This document shows positions 1-8,961 of a stretch of 64,000 bases of DNA, one piece after another; position 1 is the first letter of the stretch; every line of letters starts with the position of its first letter. A program made the translations under genes and the position numbers. Location of the stretch: positions 3,224,001 to 3,288,000 of the forward strand of contig NC_012483.1 in the NCBI RefSeq assembly GCF_000022565.1, read 5' to 3'. Below the pieces are notes generated by a model that saw only the letters and a list, made by a program, of their open reading frames with translations, was not told the DNA's origin and did no database searches. The DNA is from Acidobacterium capsulatum ATCC 51196. Lineage in GTDB: Bacteria > Acidobacteriota > Terriglobia > Terriglobales > Acidobacteriaceae.

Positions 1-1251
1 CTGGACGCGACGCCACTCCCGGCGGTGCTTTTTGAGCGTGTCGGGCGCGTTGGGGTTGGCGTAGTAGGCCAGCACGCTGTCTTTGAGAGCCTCGGGCACG
101 TGGGGCGCGACTCCGGGCCGGGTGATGCGGTCGAGGAGTTTGGCGTAGGTCTTGTCGGTGAGGGCGTAGCTGCCGGGAAAAGATGGGAAGCCGGTGTCGA
201 GGTCGAGATTGGGCAGCGAGAAGTTGCGGACTCCGACGCGGCCGATGGTGCCGATGAGGAAATCGTATTCGTCGACCGCGTCGTTGACGCTGTAGATGTA
301 GCGCTGCTCGGTGGCCTGATTGGGGCCGCGAATGGAGAGGTCAGAGAGCGAGCCGACCTTGGGCACAATCAGGATGAGGAAGGCGTAGAAGCGGGTGCTG
401 AAGCCGATGTGGTGTGTGCGGAAGCGCTGCCAGTGATTCTGCTGACCGGCGGTTTGGAGGCGTGCCTGGAACTCGCGGAACTGGGGCGTGTTCACGTCAG
501 GCGGCATGCGCTTGCGGTGGAGCAGCACCTCAGCGTAAGCCACACGCGTGAGGAACTGGCGCACGGAGCTGCGATATCCACGGAAGGCAACGCGCTCGTT
601 GCCGAGGACGCTGCGCAGGCTGAGGCCGTAGGTCTCGTAAAACGCCTGATTCATGAGCCGGCGTGGCACGTACATGCCCACGCTGCGCAGGTAGGCGGTG
701 GGGGCGAAGCGGTCTTTGGAGAGCTGGTCAATGTCAAAAGCAAACTCGGTGCGGACGTGGCTGTGCGGGCTGTCTTCGTAGGTGATGATCTTGCCGTATT
801 GGCGGTGCAGGCCCGGGAACTCGATGGCCACGGCGGGATTGACGGCGTAGCTGTGGCCGATGGCGTCGCCCACGTAATGGGAGAGTGCGCCAAGGGCGAA
901 GGCAAACTCGTCCACGTTGCGGGAGTCGCGCAGGAGCGCGGTGACGAAGGCTCCGGTGCGGACGTAATGGGTGAGATCGCTGAAGAAATCTTTGCCGAAG
1001 GGGTAGTAGCCGGCGTCCTGAATGGTGGAGCCGCCGTAGGCATAACCGTGTGCGATGCGGAGGCCAGTCGCCGTGGTGTGTGGGTAGCGCTTAAGGAGCA
1101 GGGGCTTGATGGCGGGGTCCCAGGCGAGATCAATGATGCTTTCGTGCGTGAGAAATGAGTAGGCGCGGCTCGGGTGCGGCGCAAAGAAGAACAGCAGCGC
1201 GCAGAGGACGGACAGATTTCTGAAACGGCGGCGGAACGTTCGATTATTCAT
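1..1251 (-). CDS. Zinc-dependent phospholipase C-like secreted protein (partial, 3' end outside window)
   Basis: The reading frame stays open from the ATG at 1251 to the window edge (417 codons), so the C-terminus is missing. Residues 1-30 are a signal peptide: an Arg-rich start, the hydrophobic run LSVLCALLFFFA, and a likely cut after SRA. The mature protein begins YSFLTHESIIDLAW, and LGALSHYVGDAIGHS follows near residues 118-133. His and Asp residues placed this way are typical of the zinc-dependent phospholipase C / S1-P1 nuclease fold. The start overlaps the stop of the upstream permease gene by 8 bases, so the two are probably co-translated. The substrate is unknown; the family assignment is from motif recognition. 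The long frame on the opposite strand is a shadow of this gene. Confidence 0.72.
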   Translation of the reverse strand, partial: MNNRTFRRRFRNLSVLCALLFFFAPHPSRAYSFLTHESIIDLAWDPAIKPLLLKRYPHTTATGLRIAHGYAYGGSTIQDAGYYPFGKDFFSDLTHYVRTGAFVTALLRDSRNVDEFAFALGALSHYVGDAIGHSYAVNPAVAIEFPGLHRQYGKIITYEDSPHSHVRTEFAFDIDQLSKDRFAPTAYLRSVGMYVPRRLMNQAFYETYGLSLRSVLGNERVAFRGYRSSVRQFLTRVAYAEVLLHRKRMPPDVNTPQFREFQARLQTAGQQNHWQRFRTHHIGFSTRFYAFLILIVPKVGSLSDLSIRGPNQATEQRYIYSVNDAVDEYDFLIGTIGRVGVRNFSLPNLDLDTGFPSFPGSYALTDKTYAKLLDRITRPGVAPHVPEALKDSVLAYYANPNAPDTLKKHRREWRRVQ

Positions 1252-2476
1252 AGCGCAGCGCTTCGGCTGGCAGAACACGCGCCGCCGAACTGGATGGGTA
1301 CAGTGTGGCGATGAGCGAAACTCCCAGCGAAAGGGCTGCGACCGCCACTCCGTCTAGGATGCGCGGAGCGAACGGAAGGTAGTCAATTGAATAGACTTGC
1401 GCGTTCAGATGAATGAAGTGGTAGTGCTGGCCGAGCAGCGAGATGGCGTAGCCAAGAATGAGGCCGAAGAAGGTTCCAATGACGCTGATAAGCAGGCCCT
1501 GCAGCAGAAAGATGCGGCGCACCTGGCCGGGCTCGACGCCCATGGACATGAGCACGGCGATGTCTTTGGTTTTTTCCATGACCATCATGGTGAGCGCAAT
1601 GAGGATATTGAGCGCGGCCACGCAGACGATGAGGCCGATGATGATGAAGGTGACGACCTGCTCTTCCTGGAGCGCGGCGAAGAGCTGGCGGTTCTGCTCC
1701 ATCCAGTTGGTGGTGGAGAAGCCTTTGCCGGCGGCCTTTTCAATTTGTTGGCCGATGGCCGGGGCCTGGTAGAGATTGTCGATTTTGAAGGAGATGATGG
1801 AGATCACGTCCGGCTCGCCGAAGAGCGCCTGGGCGTCTTTGAGGCGGATGAAGCCGAAGCTGGAGTCGTACTGATAGAAGCCGGAGTGAAAGATGCCGGC
1901 GACCTGAAAGCGCTGGTAGCGCGGCACGAGTCCGTAGGGCGTGAGGTCGCCTTGAGGGCTGGTGACGAGCACGGTGTCGCCGACGCTGGCGCCGATGGTG
2001 TCGGCCAGGTCAGAGCCGAGCACGATGGGCGGCGTGGCGCTGCTCTCAGGGTCAGAGAGCGCGACGCCGCTGCCGTGGGTGAAGTCAGAGAGCAGGTTGC
2101 TGACGGTACGCTCGTCTTTGGGCACGATGCCTTTGAGCATGGCTCCGGTGCCGCGCACGCCGTGGGAGATGAGCACGGGATCGTAGAGGCCGGGTGCGGC
2201 GGCGGTGACGTGCGGCAGCTCGCGCAGGCGTGCGAGCAACGGCTCCCAGTTCTGGATGCCGTCGCTCATGGTGCGGGTGAGGTCCACATCGGCTGTGGAG
2301 CTGAGCAGGCTGCCCTGCAGGTCGCGGCGCATGCCGGTGGTGATGGAGAGCGCGATGATGAGCGAGGCCACGCCCACGGCGACGCCCACGACCGAGATGG
2401 CCGTGATGACGCCGACGACCGCCTGACGGCGCTTGGCGCGCAGGTAGCGGGCGGCGATGAAGAGCTCAAAGCGCAT
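1244..2476 (-). CDS. lolE: LolC/LolE-type ABC transporter permease
   Basis: This 410-residue inner-membrane protein has the LolC/E layout. A cytoplasmic start (MRFELFIAARYLRAKRRQ) is followed by one membrane helix at about residues 20-45, a large periplasmic domain to about 265, and three C-terminal helices of the FtsX-like permease fold. LolC/E proteins with the LolD ATPase release outer-membrane lipoproteins from the inner membrane to LolA. The ATPase gene is not in the window and may lie beyond the left edge. A GAGAG ribosome-binding site precedes the ATG. LolC and LolE cannot be told apart reliably here, and many phyla carry a single LolCE/F-like protein, so the symbol is provisional. Confidence 0.85.
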   Translation of the reverse strand: MRFELFIAARYLRAKRRQAVVGVITAISVVGVAVGVASLIIALSITTGMRRDLQGSLLSSTADVDLTRTMSDGIQNWEPLLARLRELPHVTAAAPGLYDPVLISHGVRGTGAMLKGIVPKDERTVSNLLSDFTHGSGVALSDPESSATPPIVLGSDLADTIGASVGDTVLVTSPQGDLTPYGLVPRYQRFQVAGIFHSGFYQYDSSFGFIRLKDAQALFGEPDVISIISFKIDNLYQAPAIGQQIEKAAGKGFSTTNWMEQNRQLFAALQEEQVVTFIIIGLIVCVAALNILIALTMMVMEKTKDIAVLMSMGVEPGQVRRIFLLQGLLISVIGTFFGLILGYAISLLGQHYHFIHLNAQVYSIDYLPFAPRILDGVAVAALSLGVSLIATLYPSSSAARVLPAEALRYE

Positions 2477-2505
2477 GACGGCGGTCTCTCGTTCTCACAG
2501 GCAGA

Positions 2506-4722
2506 CTAGTGCGCCAGCGTGCTGGCGGTGGCGGCGTTGCCGTTGCGGTCATGAACGCGCACGGTGATGAGATGCTCGTTCGGGTCAGCGACTTCGGGCG
2601 AGACAGCGGGCGGATTTTTGGCCAGCGGCACGTAGAAGTCGTAGTGCTCGGTGAGATTGTCGGAGATGTGTCCGACGGGCTCGATGTATTGCCAGCGGCC
2701 GGCGTCGAGTGAGAAGACGGCCCTGGCGACGGGAGAAACCGGATCGGTCGCGGTGAAGGTGACGTGCAGGCGGTTGCCGTCGCGCTGGGCGCGCAGCGCG
2801 GTGATGGCGGGGGGCGCGGTGTCCACAAGGAACTGGTCGCTGACGCGCGAGCTGGTGAGGGCCTCACCGGGATTGTGCGAAGGTGCGTCGCTGGCGACGA
2901 CCATGACGCGGTAGCGGCCATTGGGCAGCAGCGATGCCGGGAAGGTGAACCAGGTGCGGCGGGTGCGGCGCTTGAGAGGCATCCAGTTCTGCTCGCCGGG
3001 CGCGCGGTAGTAGAGCGAGTAGACGAGCGTGTCGCCGTTGTCGTCATGGGCGCGCCAGCGGACGGTGATGTCCGCGCGGTCAAGGAAGCCGGCGAGCGGG
3101 CCGTTGGTGGAGTCGCCGCCGGAGCTTGCGTCGTTCTGCTCCTGCGAGGGGAAGTTGACGGTGACCTGCTGCGGGCCTTGCTGTTCCAGAGCTGCCGCGT
3201 TGACGCGTACGCCGGGGGCGATGACCACTTCATCGACGACCGGGGCAACGTTGACGGGCAGATAGTTGATGCCGACGGAGCTGACGCTGGCTCCGGGCTG
3301 CAGGACGAGCTTCCATTGGAGGAAGCGGGAATTCTCAACGCCGAGGTTGCCGCTTGCATGGCCGAGGGCGACCGGGTGCCAGTCGCTCCAGGCGCGGGCG
3401 GGATTTTCTACATTGCCGGTGCGCGCGTACAACTGGACGAGCGATGGGGTGGTGGTCTCGACCTCGGCGCGGCCCCACTGGGCAAAGACGCCCGCGTCGA
3501 AGACATCGCTGACATAGCTGCTGTGCGGCGCGGCACCGTTGCTCAGGCGGTAGAGCTTGCCGGCGTTGGCGGTGGCGACGTAGAGGCCATCCTTCGTGGC
3601 GGCGAGGCTGGTGGCCTGCGAGGCGTCAAGGTGCGCGATGTCTTCAAACTGGCCGCTCTCGTGAATGCGATAGATGTGGCCACTGTTGCCGCTGGCGGCG
3701 ATGAGGCCGTCTTTGCTCCAATGCAGAGCGTAGACGATGTCGTTGTGGCCGCTCCAGAGCACGCGGGGCGCGCCGCTGGGGGCGATCTCATAAATCTGCG
3801 TGCCGTCAGGGATGAGCGTGTTGCTGCTGGCAGCCTGCACGGAGCCTGCCGTGACAATGGTGATGGTCGCGGTGACGGTGCTGCCGGAGCCGCTGCTGGC
3901 CGGCAGCGGGGGAAGCGTATTTTTGCCCTTGCCGCCGACGCCTGCCGCGTAGATGGTGCCGTTGGGCGCGACCGCGAGGGAGGTGATTTCCTTTTTGGGC
4001 GCGTCGTAGATCACATATGCCTTGCCGCTCTTGCTGATGCGATAGACGAGGCCGGAGCCGTCAGAGCCTGCGATGAGGTCGCCGTTGGGCGCGAAGGCGA
4101 GGGCGCGGATGTGCGGCTCGTCGCTCTGGTAGAAGAGCGTGGGCTGGCCGCCGGGCGCGACCTTGTAAATGGCAGCGGGAGCGCCGGTCGCGATGTAAAG
4201 GTCACCATCCGGGCCGAACAGGAGTGCCCAGATGTACTTGGGATTTCCCTTGATTTTGGAGGAGTCGAAGACCACCGTGGCTTTGGCCGCGGATTGGTTG
4301 GGTGTATCGGGCGCGAGCTTGTAGACCTTGCCGGAGGGCATGGTGGCCGCGTAGACGCTGCCATGCGGGCCGACGGTAATGGCCTGCACGCTGAGATCCT
4401 TGGTGGTGAAGAGCGTGGTGGATTTGCCGTCAGGCGTGACGCGGAGCACGCTAGCGGGCGAGCCGGTGGCGAGATAGGCGTTGCCCTGTTTGCCGGCCGC
4501 GACGCCCCAGACGTAGGTGGAGGGCGTCGTGTCGATCAGCTTGCTGGCGGGGCCGGGCAGCAGGCGTCCGTCGCTGGCGATGGCCGCGCCGTGGGGCGTG
4601 CCCCCTTCGAGTCCCTGGTAGCTGGACTCGGTCCAGAGTTGCGTGCCCTGGGCGTGGAGGGTGGCAGCAAGCGAGACGAGCGCGAAGCCAAGGAGGGATA
4701 GGCGAGCCAGACGGCGAATCAT
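2506..4722 (-). CDS. Secreted beta-propeller protein with C-terminal Ig/Fn3-like modules
   Basis: The 738-residue product starts with a signal peptide ending near LAATLHAQG. Residues of about 45-400 contain repeated blade-like units of the form GPDGDLYIATG, APNGDLIAGSDG and APNGTIYAAGVGG, as in NHL/SMP-type beta-propellers. The C-terminal 250 residues look like fibronectin- or Ig-like beta sandwiches (for example DITVRWRAHDDNGDTLVYSL). No catalytic motif was seen. The gene lies 29 bp upstream of the LolC/E-type permease gene on the same strand and is probably cotranscribed with it, which suggests an envelope or periplasmic role. Function is unknown. Confidence 0.75.
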   Translation of the reverse strand: MIRRLARLSLLGFALVSLAATLHAQGTQLWTESSYQGLEGGTPHGAAIASDGRLLPGPASKLIDTTPSTYVWGVAAGKQGNAYLATGSPASVLRVTPDGKSTTLFTTKDLSVQAITVGPHGSVYAATMPSGKVYKLAPDTPNQSAAKATVVFDSSKIKGNPKYIWALLFGPDGDLYIATGAPAAIYKVAPGGQPTLFYQSDEPHIRALAFAPNGDLIAGSDGSGLVYRISKSGKAYVIYDAPKKEITSLAVAPNGTIYAAGVGGKGKNTLPPLPASSGSGSTVTATITIVTAGSVQAASSNTLIPDGTQIYEIAPSGAPRVLWSGHNDIVYALHWSKDGLIAASGNSGHIYRIHESGQFEDIAHLDASQATSLAATKDGLYVATANAGKLYRLSNGAAPHSSYVSDVFDAGVFAQWGRAEVETTTPSLVQLYARTGNVENPARAWSDWHPVALGHASGNLGVENSRFLQWKLVLQPGASVSSVGINYLPVNVAPVVDEVVIAPGVRVNAAALEQQGPQQVTVNFPSQEQNDASSGGDSTNGPLAGFLDRADITVRWRAHDDNGDTLVYSLYYRAPGEQNWMPLKRRTRRTWFTFPASLLPNGRYRVMVVASDAPSHNPGEALTSSRVSDQFLVDTAPPAITALRAQRDGNRLHVTFTATDPVSPVARAVFSLDAGRWQYIEPVGHISDNLTEHYDFYVPLAKNPPAVSPEVADPNEHLITVRVHDRNGNAATASTLAH

Positions 4723-4781
4723 GCTGCGGCTAGTTTACAGGAGCAGCGCTAACTCCATCCCCGTCAGCAACCTGCTACCGG

Positions 4782-5549
4782 TTAGAGCCACCAGCCTGGA
4801 AGGACTCGCCGGGCCACGGCACGAATGCCGCTTTTGACGATCTGAGAGGGATGCTGATAGCCCTTCGCGCGATGTGCGGGATGACCCACCGGATCGACGT
4901 TGAGTGGAAACCGGAACACAATCCGATGATTCTCTTTGAGAGCATCCAGCTTCTTGTAGTAGATGCCTTCCATGTGAGTTTCCGATCCGGTTTCCAGATC
5001 CTTGTAGCACTCCTGCAGATAGGCACGGTAAAAGTCGTGCTTGAAGAGGATGATCTGGGTCGTCACATTGGGGTGGCTGTGACGCTTGGTCAGGGAGCGC
5101 CAGGCGCGGGTGTCCGCAGCCGCGTCAAAATTATCCGGCAAGCGATCGAGCAGCTTTTTCAAAGCGGGAAAAGTAAACCGGCCGGAGATTTTAATCATGT
5201 GCGTGGTTTGATCGCGCAAACGGCTCTGGTTCAGACCAAGGTCAAGCATGCGCAGTTCCGCATATCCGTAATGGCCGCCCGGCGGATACCAGTTGCAGTC
5301 GAGGCTGATGAACTCCACGTCTTTATTGAGCGGATTTTCGTCCCGGGCAATCTGCTCCAGTTCATTCAACGGGTAATTTGAGTTTTCAATGAACAGGATC
5401 TTTTGCAGTCTCTTATCCGGATGCTTCAACCAGTAGCGGAGCGCTGATTTGTAGTCCTCCAGACGAACCGACGGCTGGTTGCGCTGCAGCGGGTAGTGGC
5501 CCGCGCTCGGGTCGATGCAAGCAGTCATGACGAGCAGATATCTGTTCAT
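4782..5549 (-). CDS. Glycosyltransferase-like protein of unknown specificity
   Basis: A 255-residue cytosolic protein with no signal peptide. Features suggesting a polysaccharide glycosyltransferase are an N-terminal strand (MNRYLLVMTACIDPSAG), the segment QKILFIENSNYPL, a GYAELRMLDLGL segment and HMIKISGRFTFPALKKLL, which resembles the K-x-x-GR element of capsule transferases. I do not recognise a named family, so the function is inferred. Its base composition looks more AT-rich than the neighbours, and its reading frame lacks the strong G/C third-position bias of the genes around it, which suggests transfer from elsewhere. An AGGG element lies upstream of the ATG. It sits between two exported-protein genes with gaps of about 60 and 100 bp. 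Confidence 0.55.
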   Translation of the reverse strand: MNRYLLVMTACIDPSAGHYPLQRNQPSVRLEDYKSALRYWLKHPDKRLQKILFIENSNYPLNELEQIARDENPLNKDVEFISLDCNWYPPGGHYGYAELRMLDLGLNQSRLRDQTTHMIKISGRFTFPALKKLLDRLPDNFDAAADTRAWRSLTKRHSHPNVTTQIILFKHDFYRAYLQECYKDLETGSETHMEGIYYKKLDALKENHRIVFRFPLNVDPVGHPAHRAKGYQHPSQIVKSGIRAVARRVLPGWWL

Positions 5550-5647
5550 AGACGGAGATGGCCCTTCTGTGTGCGGACGGAATATTTGGCGCGCTGCGGC
5601 TGCGGAATCAGGGTTAGTTTACACAGCTTCGTTTCATCCACCACCTG

Positions 5648-7498
5648 CTAATCCACTACCTGCAGCGTGATGACCTGTTTGCCGCTGAGCATCGCGTGAA
5701 CTGGCAGAGAAGTGACCGGGATGGCCGACTCGCCGTGGAGGGTGAGGGCGTGGTCCTGTCGGAGCGGGTCAAGCACGTTAGCCATGGAGATGGGCAGCGC
5801 GGGCAGGGTGCGGCCGTCGAGCGCGGCCTGTGTCTGCGGCGCGAGCAGCGTGACGTAGAGGCGGTCGCTGGGGTGGTCGCTGTTGAGCTGCGCAATGGTG
5901 GCGGCGACGCTGAGGGGCTGCTTGTTTGCGGCGGTGGGTTGCAGCAGTTGATCGAGTGAAGGGCCATCGCTGAGGAAGAGGCGCACCGGGCCGGGCGGCA
6001 GTGACGTGGGCAGCGTGACCGGGATGCGGAGGTTGCGAATCTCTCCGTGCCAGGGCAGCAATGAGGCCTCAAGTGTGACGGTGTCGCCGGCGTGCACGAT
6101 GGACTTGTCAGCATGCGCGGCGATGAGCGAGGCGGTGAGGCGCTCGGGAATCTGCTCGATGTTCAGATCGACCTTCTGGATGGGTGTGCGGCGGCTGGCG
6201 TTGTCGTAAATCTGCGTGAAGCGTGCGCCGACGGTGAGGGCGGCGAGCAGATTGGCGGCAAAGCCGCTGGTGGGCGCGACCAGATTGTCGAGATGCAAGG
6301 CCGGATAGCCGGCGAGTTGGACGGTTCCGGTGACGTGGTAGCTGGCCTGCGAGGTGTAGCTGTTCTGCTGCATCAGGCCCTGATAGACAGAGACCATGAC
6401 GGCAAGGGGCGTGAGCTGGGGCTGGTCGATGACATGCAAATGCAGCGTTTGCGGCGTGGCCGTGCCGGGACCATCGATATGGAGCGTGACCGGGATGGTG
6501 CGAGCCTGCTGGCCGAAGACGCCGAGAATGGCTGAGGCGCGGTCCTGGGTGATGGCTCCAATGGTCTGGGTGGTGTTGATGATCTTGAAGGAATTCATGG
6601 GCGAGGGCAGCGTCGCGAGGACCTCTGCCCGGGTCATGGGAATGGAGACGGAGCCGTACTGCGAGATGGGGTGGCCGCAGGCGAGCATGTGATGCGCGTC
6701 CACATAAGTGACGGTGCAGGTGGCGGAAATCTGCAGGTCGCCGCTGACCATCACAGCGCTGACGGCGTCGCCGGGGCGCAGCGGGCCGGGATCGCTTGCA
6801 TGGCTGTCAGAGCCGCCGCCGAGCGCGGAGACATCGGTCATGCCGAGGCCGCGGGCATGCTGCTTCCAGAACTGGAGCGCGGCCGGGCTGAAGCCGCTGA
6901 AGTTGAGGGGCGTCTCGATAGGCTCAAGCGTGCCGCCGCCGGCCGCAGTGGGTGTGAGACCTGTGGTGCTTTCGGTGGCATCGCCGGGCAGGTTGTCACT
7001 TGCCAGTTGCATGTCGGCGACGGGCGAGGCGGGCTTGAGGTCGCGGACCTCGAGCATTTGCTGGATGGGGGTGACGCCGCCGATGGGCTCCTTGCTGAAC
7101 TGGCCGATGCGGTAGGAGAGCGCGCCGACGAGCTTGCCGTGCACATAGACGGGGCTGCCGCTCATGCCGGCCACGACGCCGGTGTAGTCGGGCTGCTTGC
7201 CTTCGAGGCGCACGAGAATCATGTCCTGATGCGGGCCGAGGGCATCGTGCAGCAGGCCGAGAATCTCCACGCCCATGGGCTGCGGCCGGGTGCCCTGAAA
7301 GACCGTGTAGGCGACGCCCTGCAGGCCGGCGTGAATCTGGCTCAAGGGAAAGAACGTGGTGGTGGCCGGCGGTTGGGGCGGCAGCGCGGGGCTTTCGGCG
7401 GGGCTTTGGGCGGCGCGGGCCGGAATCACGGAAAGGAGCGAAAGGCCGAAGAGGGCGAGGGCCGCGCGGTGAGCGAATCTGGTGAAATACTGCGTCAC
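5648..7498 (-). CDS. S55 (SpoIVB-type) serine peptidase domain protein
   Basis: The 616-residue protein has a signal peptide (residues about 8-29, ending ARA). An S55 peptidase domain spans about residues 50-330. The likely nucleophile Ser is in GMSGSPVYVHGKLVGAL and the catalytic His region is HHMLACGHPISQYGSV. About 280 residues of beta-rich sequence follow. In spore formers SpoIVB cleaves SpoIVFA to trigger sigma-K processing, but no sporulation gene is seen here and the target is unknown. The assigned start is a GTG without a clear Shine-Dalgarno sequence. The gene diverges from the VWFA protein gene, with 74 bp between them. The domain call is firm; the role is not. Confidence 0.85.
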   Translation of the reverse strand: MTQYFTRFAHRAALALFGLSLLSVIPARAAQSPAESPALPPQPPATTTFFPLSQIHAGLQGVAYTVFQGTRPQPMGVEILGLLHDALGPHQDMILVRLEGKQPDYTGVVAGMSGSPVYVHGKLVGALSYRIGQFSKEPIGGVTPIQQMLEVRDLKPASPVADMQLASDNLPGDATESTTGLTPTAAGGGTLEPIETPLNFSGFSPAALQFWKQHARGLGMTDVSALGGGSDSHASDPGPLRPGDAVSAVMVSGDLQISATCTVTYVDAHHMLACGHPISQYGSVSIPMTRAEVLATLPSPMNSFKIINTTQTIGAITQDRASAILGVFGQQARTIPVTLHIDGPGTATPQTLHLHVIDQPQLTPLAVMVSVYQGLMQQNSYTSQASYHVTGTVQLAGYPALHLDNLVAPTSGFAANLLAALTVGARFTQIYDNASRRTPIQKVDLNIEQIPERLTASLIAAHADKSIVHAGDTVTLEASLLPWHGEIRNLRIPVTLPTSLPPGPVRLFLSDGPSLDQLLQPTAANKQPLSVAATIAQLNSDHPSDRLYVTLLAPQTQAALDGRTLPALPISMANVLDPLRQDHALTLHGESAIPVTSLPVHAMLSGKQVITLQVVD

Positions 7499-7572
7499 AA
7501 CAACAGAGTAGCCGGTTGTACTCTTGCCGGGAAGCGGTGGCCCGTCTGAGAATGCGTGCGAGGAGTTTTCCG

Positions 7573-8832
7573 ATGCTGCGCCGGGAGCGATTTTTGCCGG
7601 GGATGGTGACTGTGCTGGCGGGTTTGCTGCTCACCGCAATGCCGTTGCATGCCCAGTACGACCAAACGGCGACCTCGCCCGGCACTCCGCCGGTGATGGC
7701 TCCTAAAGCGAAGCCGGAGACGAAGCCCCGGCCGCCCGAGGCGAAGGCAGCGAAAGCTCCTGCCGCCGCAGCGCCCGGGTATCCGCCGGCACCGGAACTG
7801 GGCGGTCCGGAGGCGGACAGTGGAGCGATTGCGATTCCGCGCAGGGTGACGCCGCCCGCGCCGCCGGGGAGCGCGCCGGAGGAGATGGTGAAGAATCCGC
7901 CGGGCCTGCAGCACCTGGCGCTGCGGGTGAACGCTTCGCTGGTGAATGTGGATGTTGGCGTGGTGCTTGCGAAGACGCATCATTTTGTAGCGGATCTGCG
8001 GAAACAGAATTTCGAGGTTTTTGAGAACGGCGTTCCGCAGCAGATTGCGCATTTCCGGCAGGTGCAGGCACCGATCACGGCGGTGCTGCTGCTGGAGTTT
8101 GCGGCGACAAACTACAACTTCATTTATGACATGCAGAATGCGGCCTATGCCTTTGCCAGAGACCTGGGGCCCGACGACGAGATTGCCGTGGAGACCTTTG
8201 ACATGCACACGCATCTGCTCACCGACTTCACGCAAAACAAGGCACGGGTGATGGATGCGCTCGATACCCTGACGATGCCGACATGGACGGAGGCGAATCT
8301 ATATGACGCGCTCTACACCACGCTTGACCGGCTCGCGCGCGTCCAGGGGCGCAAGTACATCATTCTGGTGGCGTCGGGGATCGACAGCTTTTCGAAGATC
8401 AACTATGACCAGGTGCTCGACAAGATCCGGCAGACGCCGGATGTGACGATCTTCGCGATCAGCACGGGGCATTATGCGCGGCTGATGGCCGATGGTTTTG
8501 GGGGGATGAGTCCGCTGCTTGAGTCAAAATTTCTGATTGCGGATAACCAGATGCAGGCGTTTGCGCGGATGACCGGCGGACAATACTTTGCGCCGCGTTT
8601 TGAGGCGGCGATGCCGGATATATTCGCCGAGATCAACGGCCAGATTCGGAATCAGTACGAGATCAGTTACATTCCCACGGATCGCAAGATGGATGGCACT
8701 TACCGGCGTATTCAGGTGCGCCTGGTGAATAGCAAGGGGCGGCCGCTCATGATTGTGAATCAGAAGCACCGGCCGCTGCGGTATGCAGTGGTTGCGAAAG
8801 AAGGGTATCGCGCGCCCATGCCGGTGCAGTGA
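7573..8832 (+). CDS. Secreted VWFA-related (acidobacterial type) protein
   Basis: Start chosen at the ATG 7 bases after AGGAG (7561-7565), giving 419 residues rather than a longer frame. A signal peptide (LPGMVTVLAGLLLTAMPLHAQ) leads into a Pro/Ala/Lys-rich linker of about 90 residues. A VWFA-related domain follows, with the VNVDVGVVL...FEVFENGVPQQI pattern common in acidobacterial secreted proteins. The usual metal-site DxSxS motif reads LLLEFAATN (E175), so the MIDAS appears lost. The mature protein should be periplasmic or extracellular, perhaps as a protein-interaction module. It faces xylB convergently. Domain assignment is good; function is unknown. Confidence 0.82.
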   Translation: MLRRERFLPGMVTVLAGLLLTAMPLHAQYDQTATSPGTPPVMAPKAKPETKPRPPEAKAAKAPAAAAPGYPPAPELGGPEADSGAIAIPRRVTPPAPPGSAPEEMVKNPPGLQHLALRVNASLVNVDVGVVLAKTHHFVADLRKQNFEVFENGVPQQIAHFRQVQAPITAVLLLEFAATNYNFIYDMQNAAYAFARDLGPDDEIAVETFDMHTHLLTDFTQNKARVMDALDTLTMPTWTEANLYDALYTTLDRLARVQGRKYIILVASGIDSFSKINYDQVLDKIRQTPDVTIFAISTGHYARLMADGFGGMSPLLESKFLIADNQMQAFARMTGGQYFAPRFEAAMPDIFAEINGQIRNQYEISYIPTDRKMDGTYRRIQVRLVNSKGRPLMIVNQKHRPLRYAVVAKEGYRAPMPVQ

Positions 8833-8917
8833 CAAAGACAGTTCTCAGTTGTCAGTCCGCAGTTGTCAGTGGGCGAATTGCCGAGTCCACGAAGGGTTGT
8901 CTGGCCGGAAGCAGACG

Positions 8918-8952
8918 TTTTGCGCCGGGCCGAGGGTGCGGCCCGGCGCAAA
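8918..8952. terminator. Long hairpin between convergent genes
   Basis: A stem of about 14 bp (arms ending GCGCCGGGCC and GGCCCGGCGC) with an 8-base loop sits between the VWFA gene and xylB, which converge. It lacks a proper T-run on either side, so it may be a weak or protein-aided terminator. Confidence 0.55.
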
Positions 8953-8961
8953 TGGAAGTGC

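Noticed and set aside
25-1158. 377-codon plus-strand frame
   Set aside because: It lies opposite a gene with a signal peptide and phospholipase C motifs; its product is Val/Ala/Gly-rich without domain likeness.
1397-4701. Long plus-strand frames opposite the LolC/E and beta-propeller genes
   Set aside because: High-GC shadow frames with biased composition and no recognisable domains.
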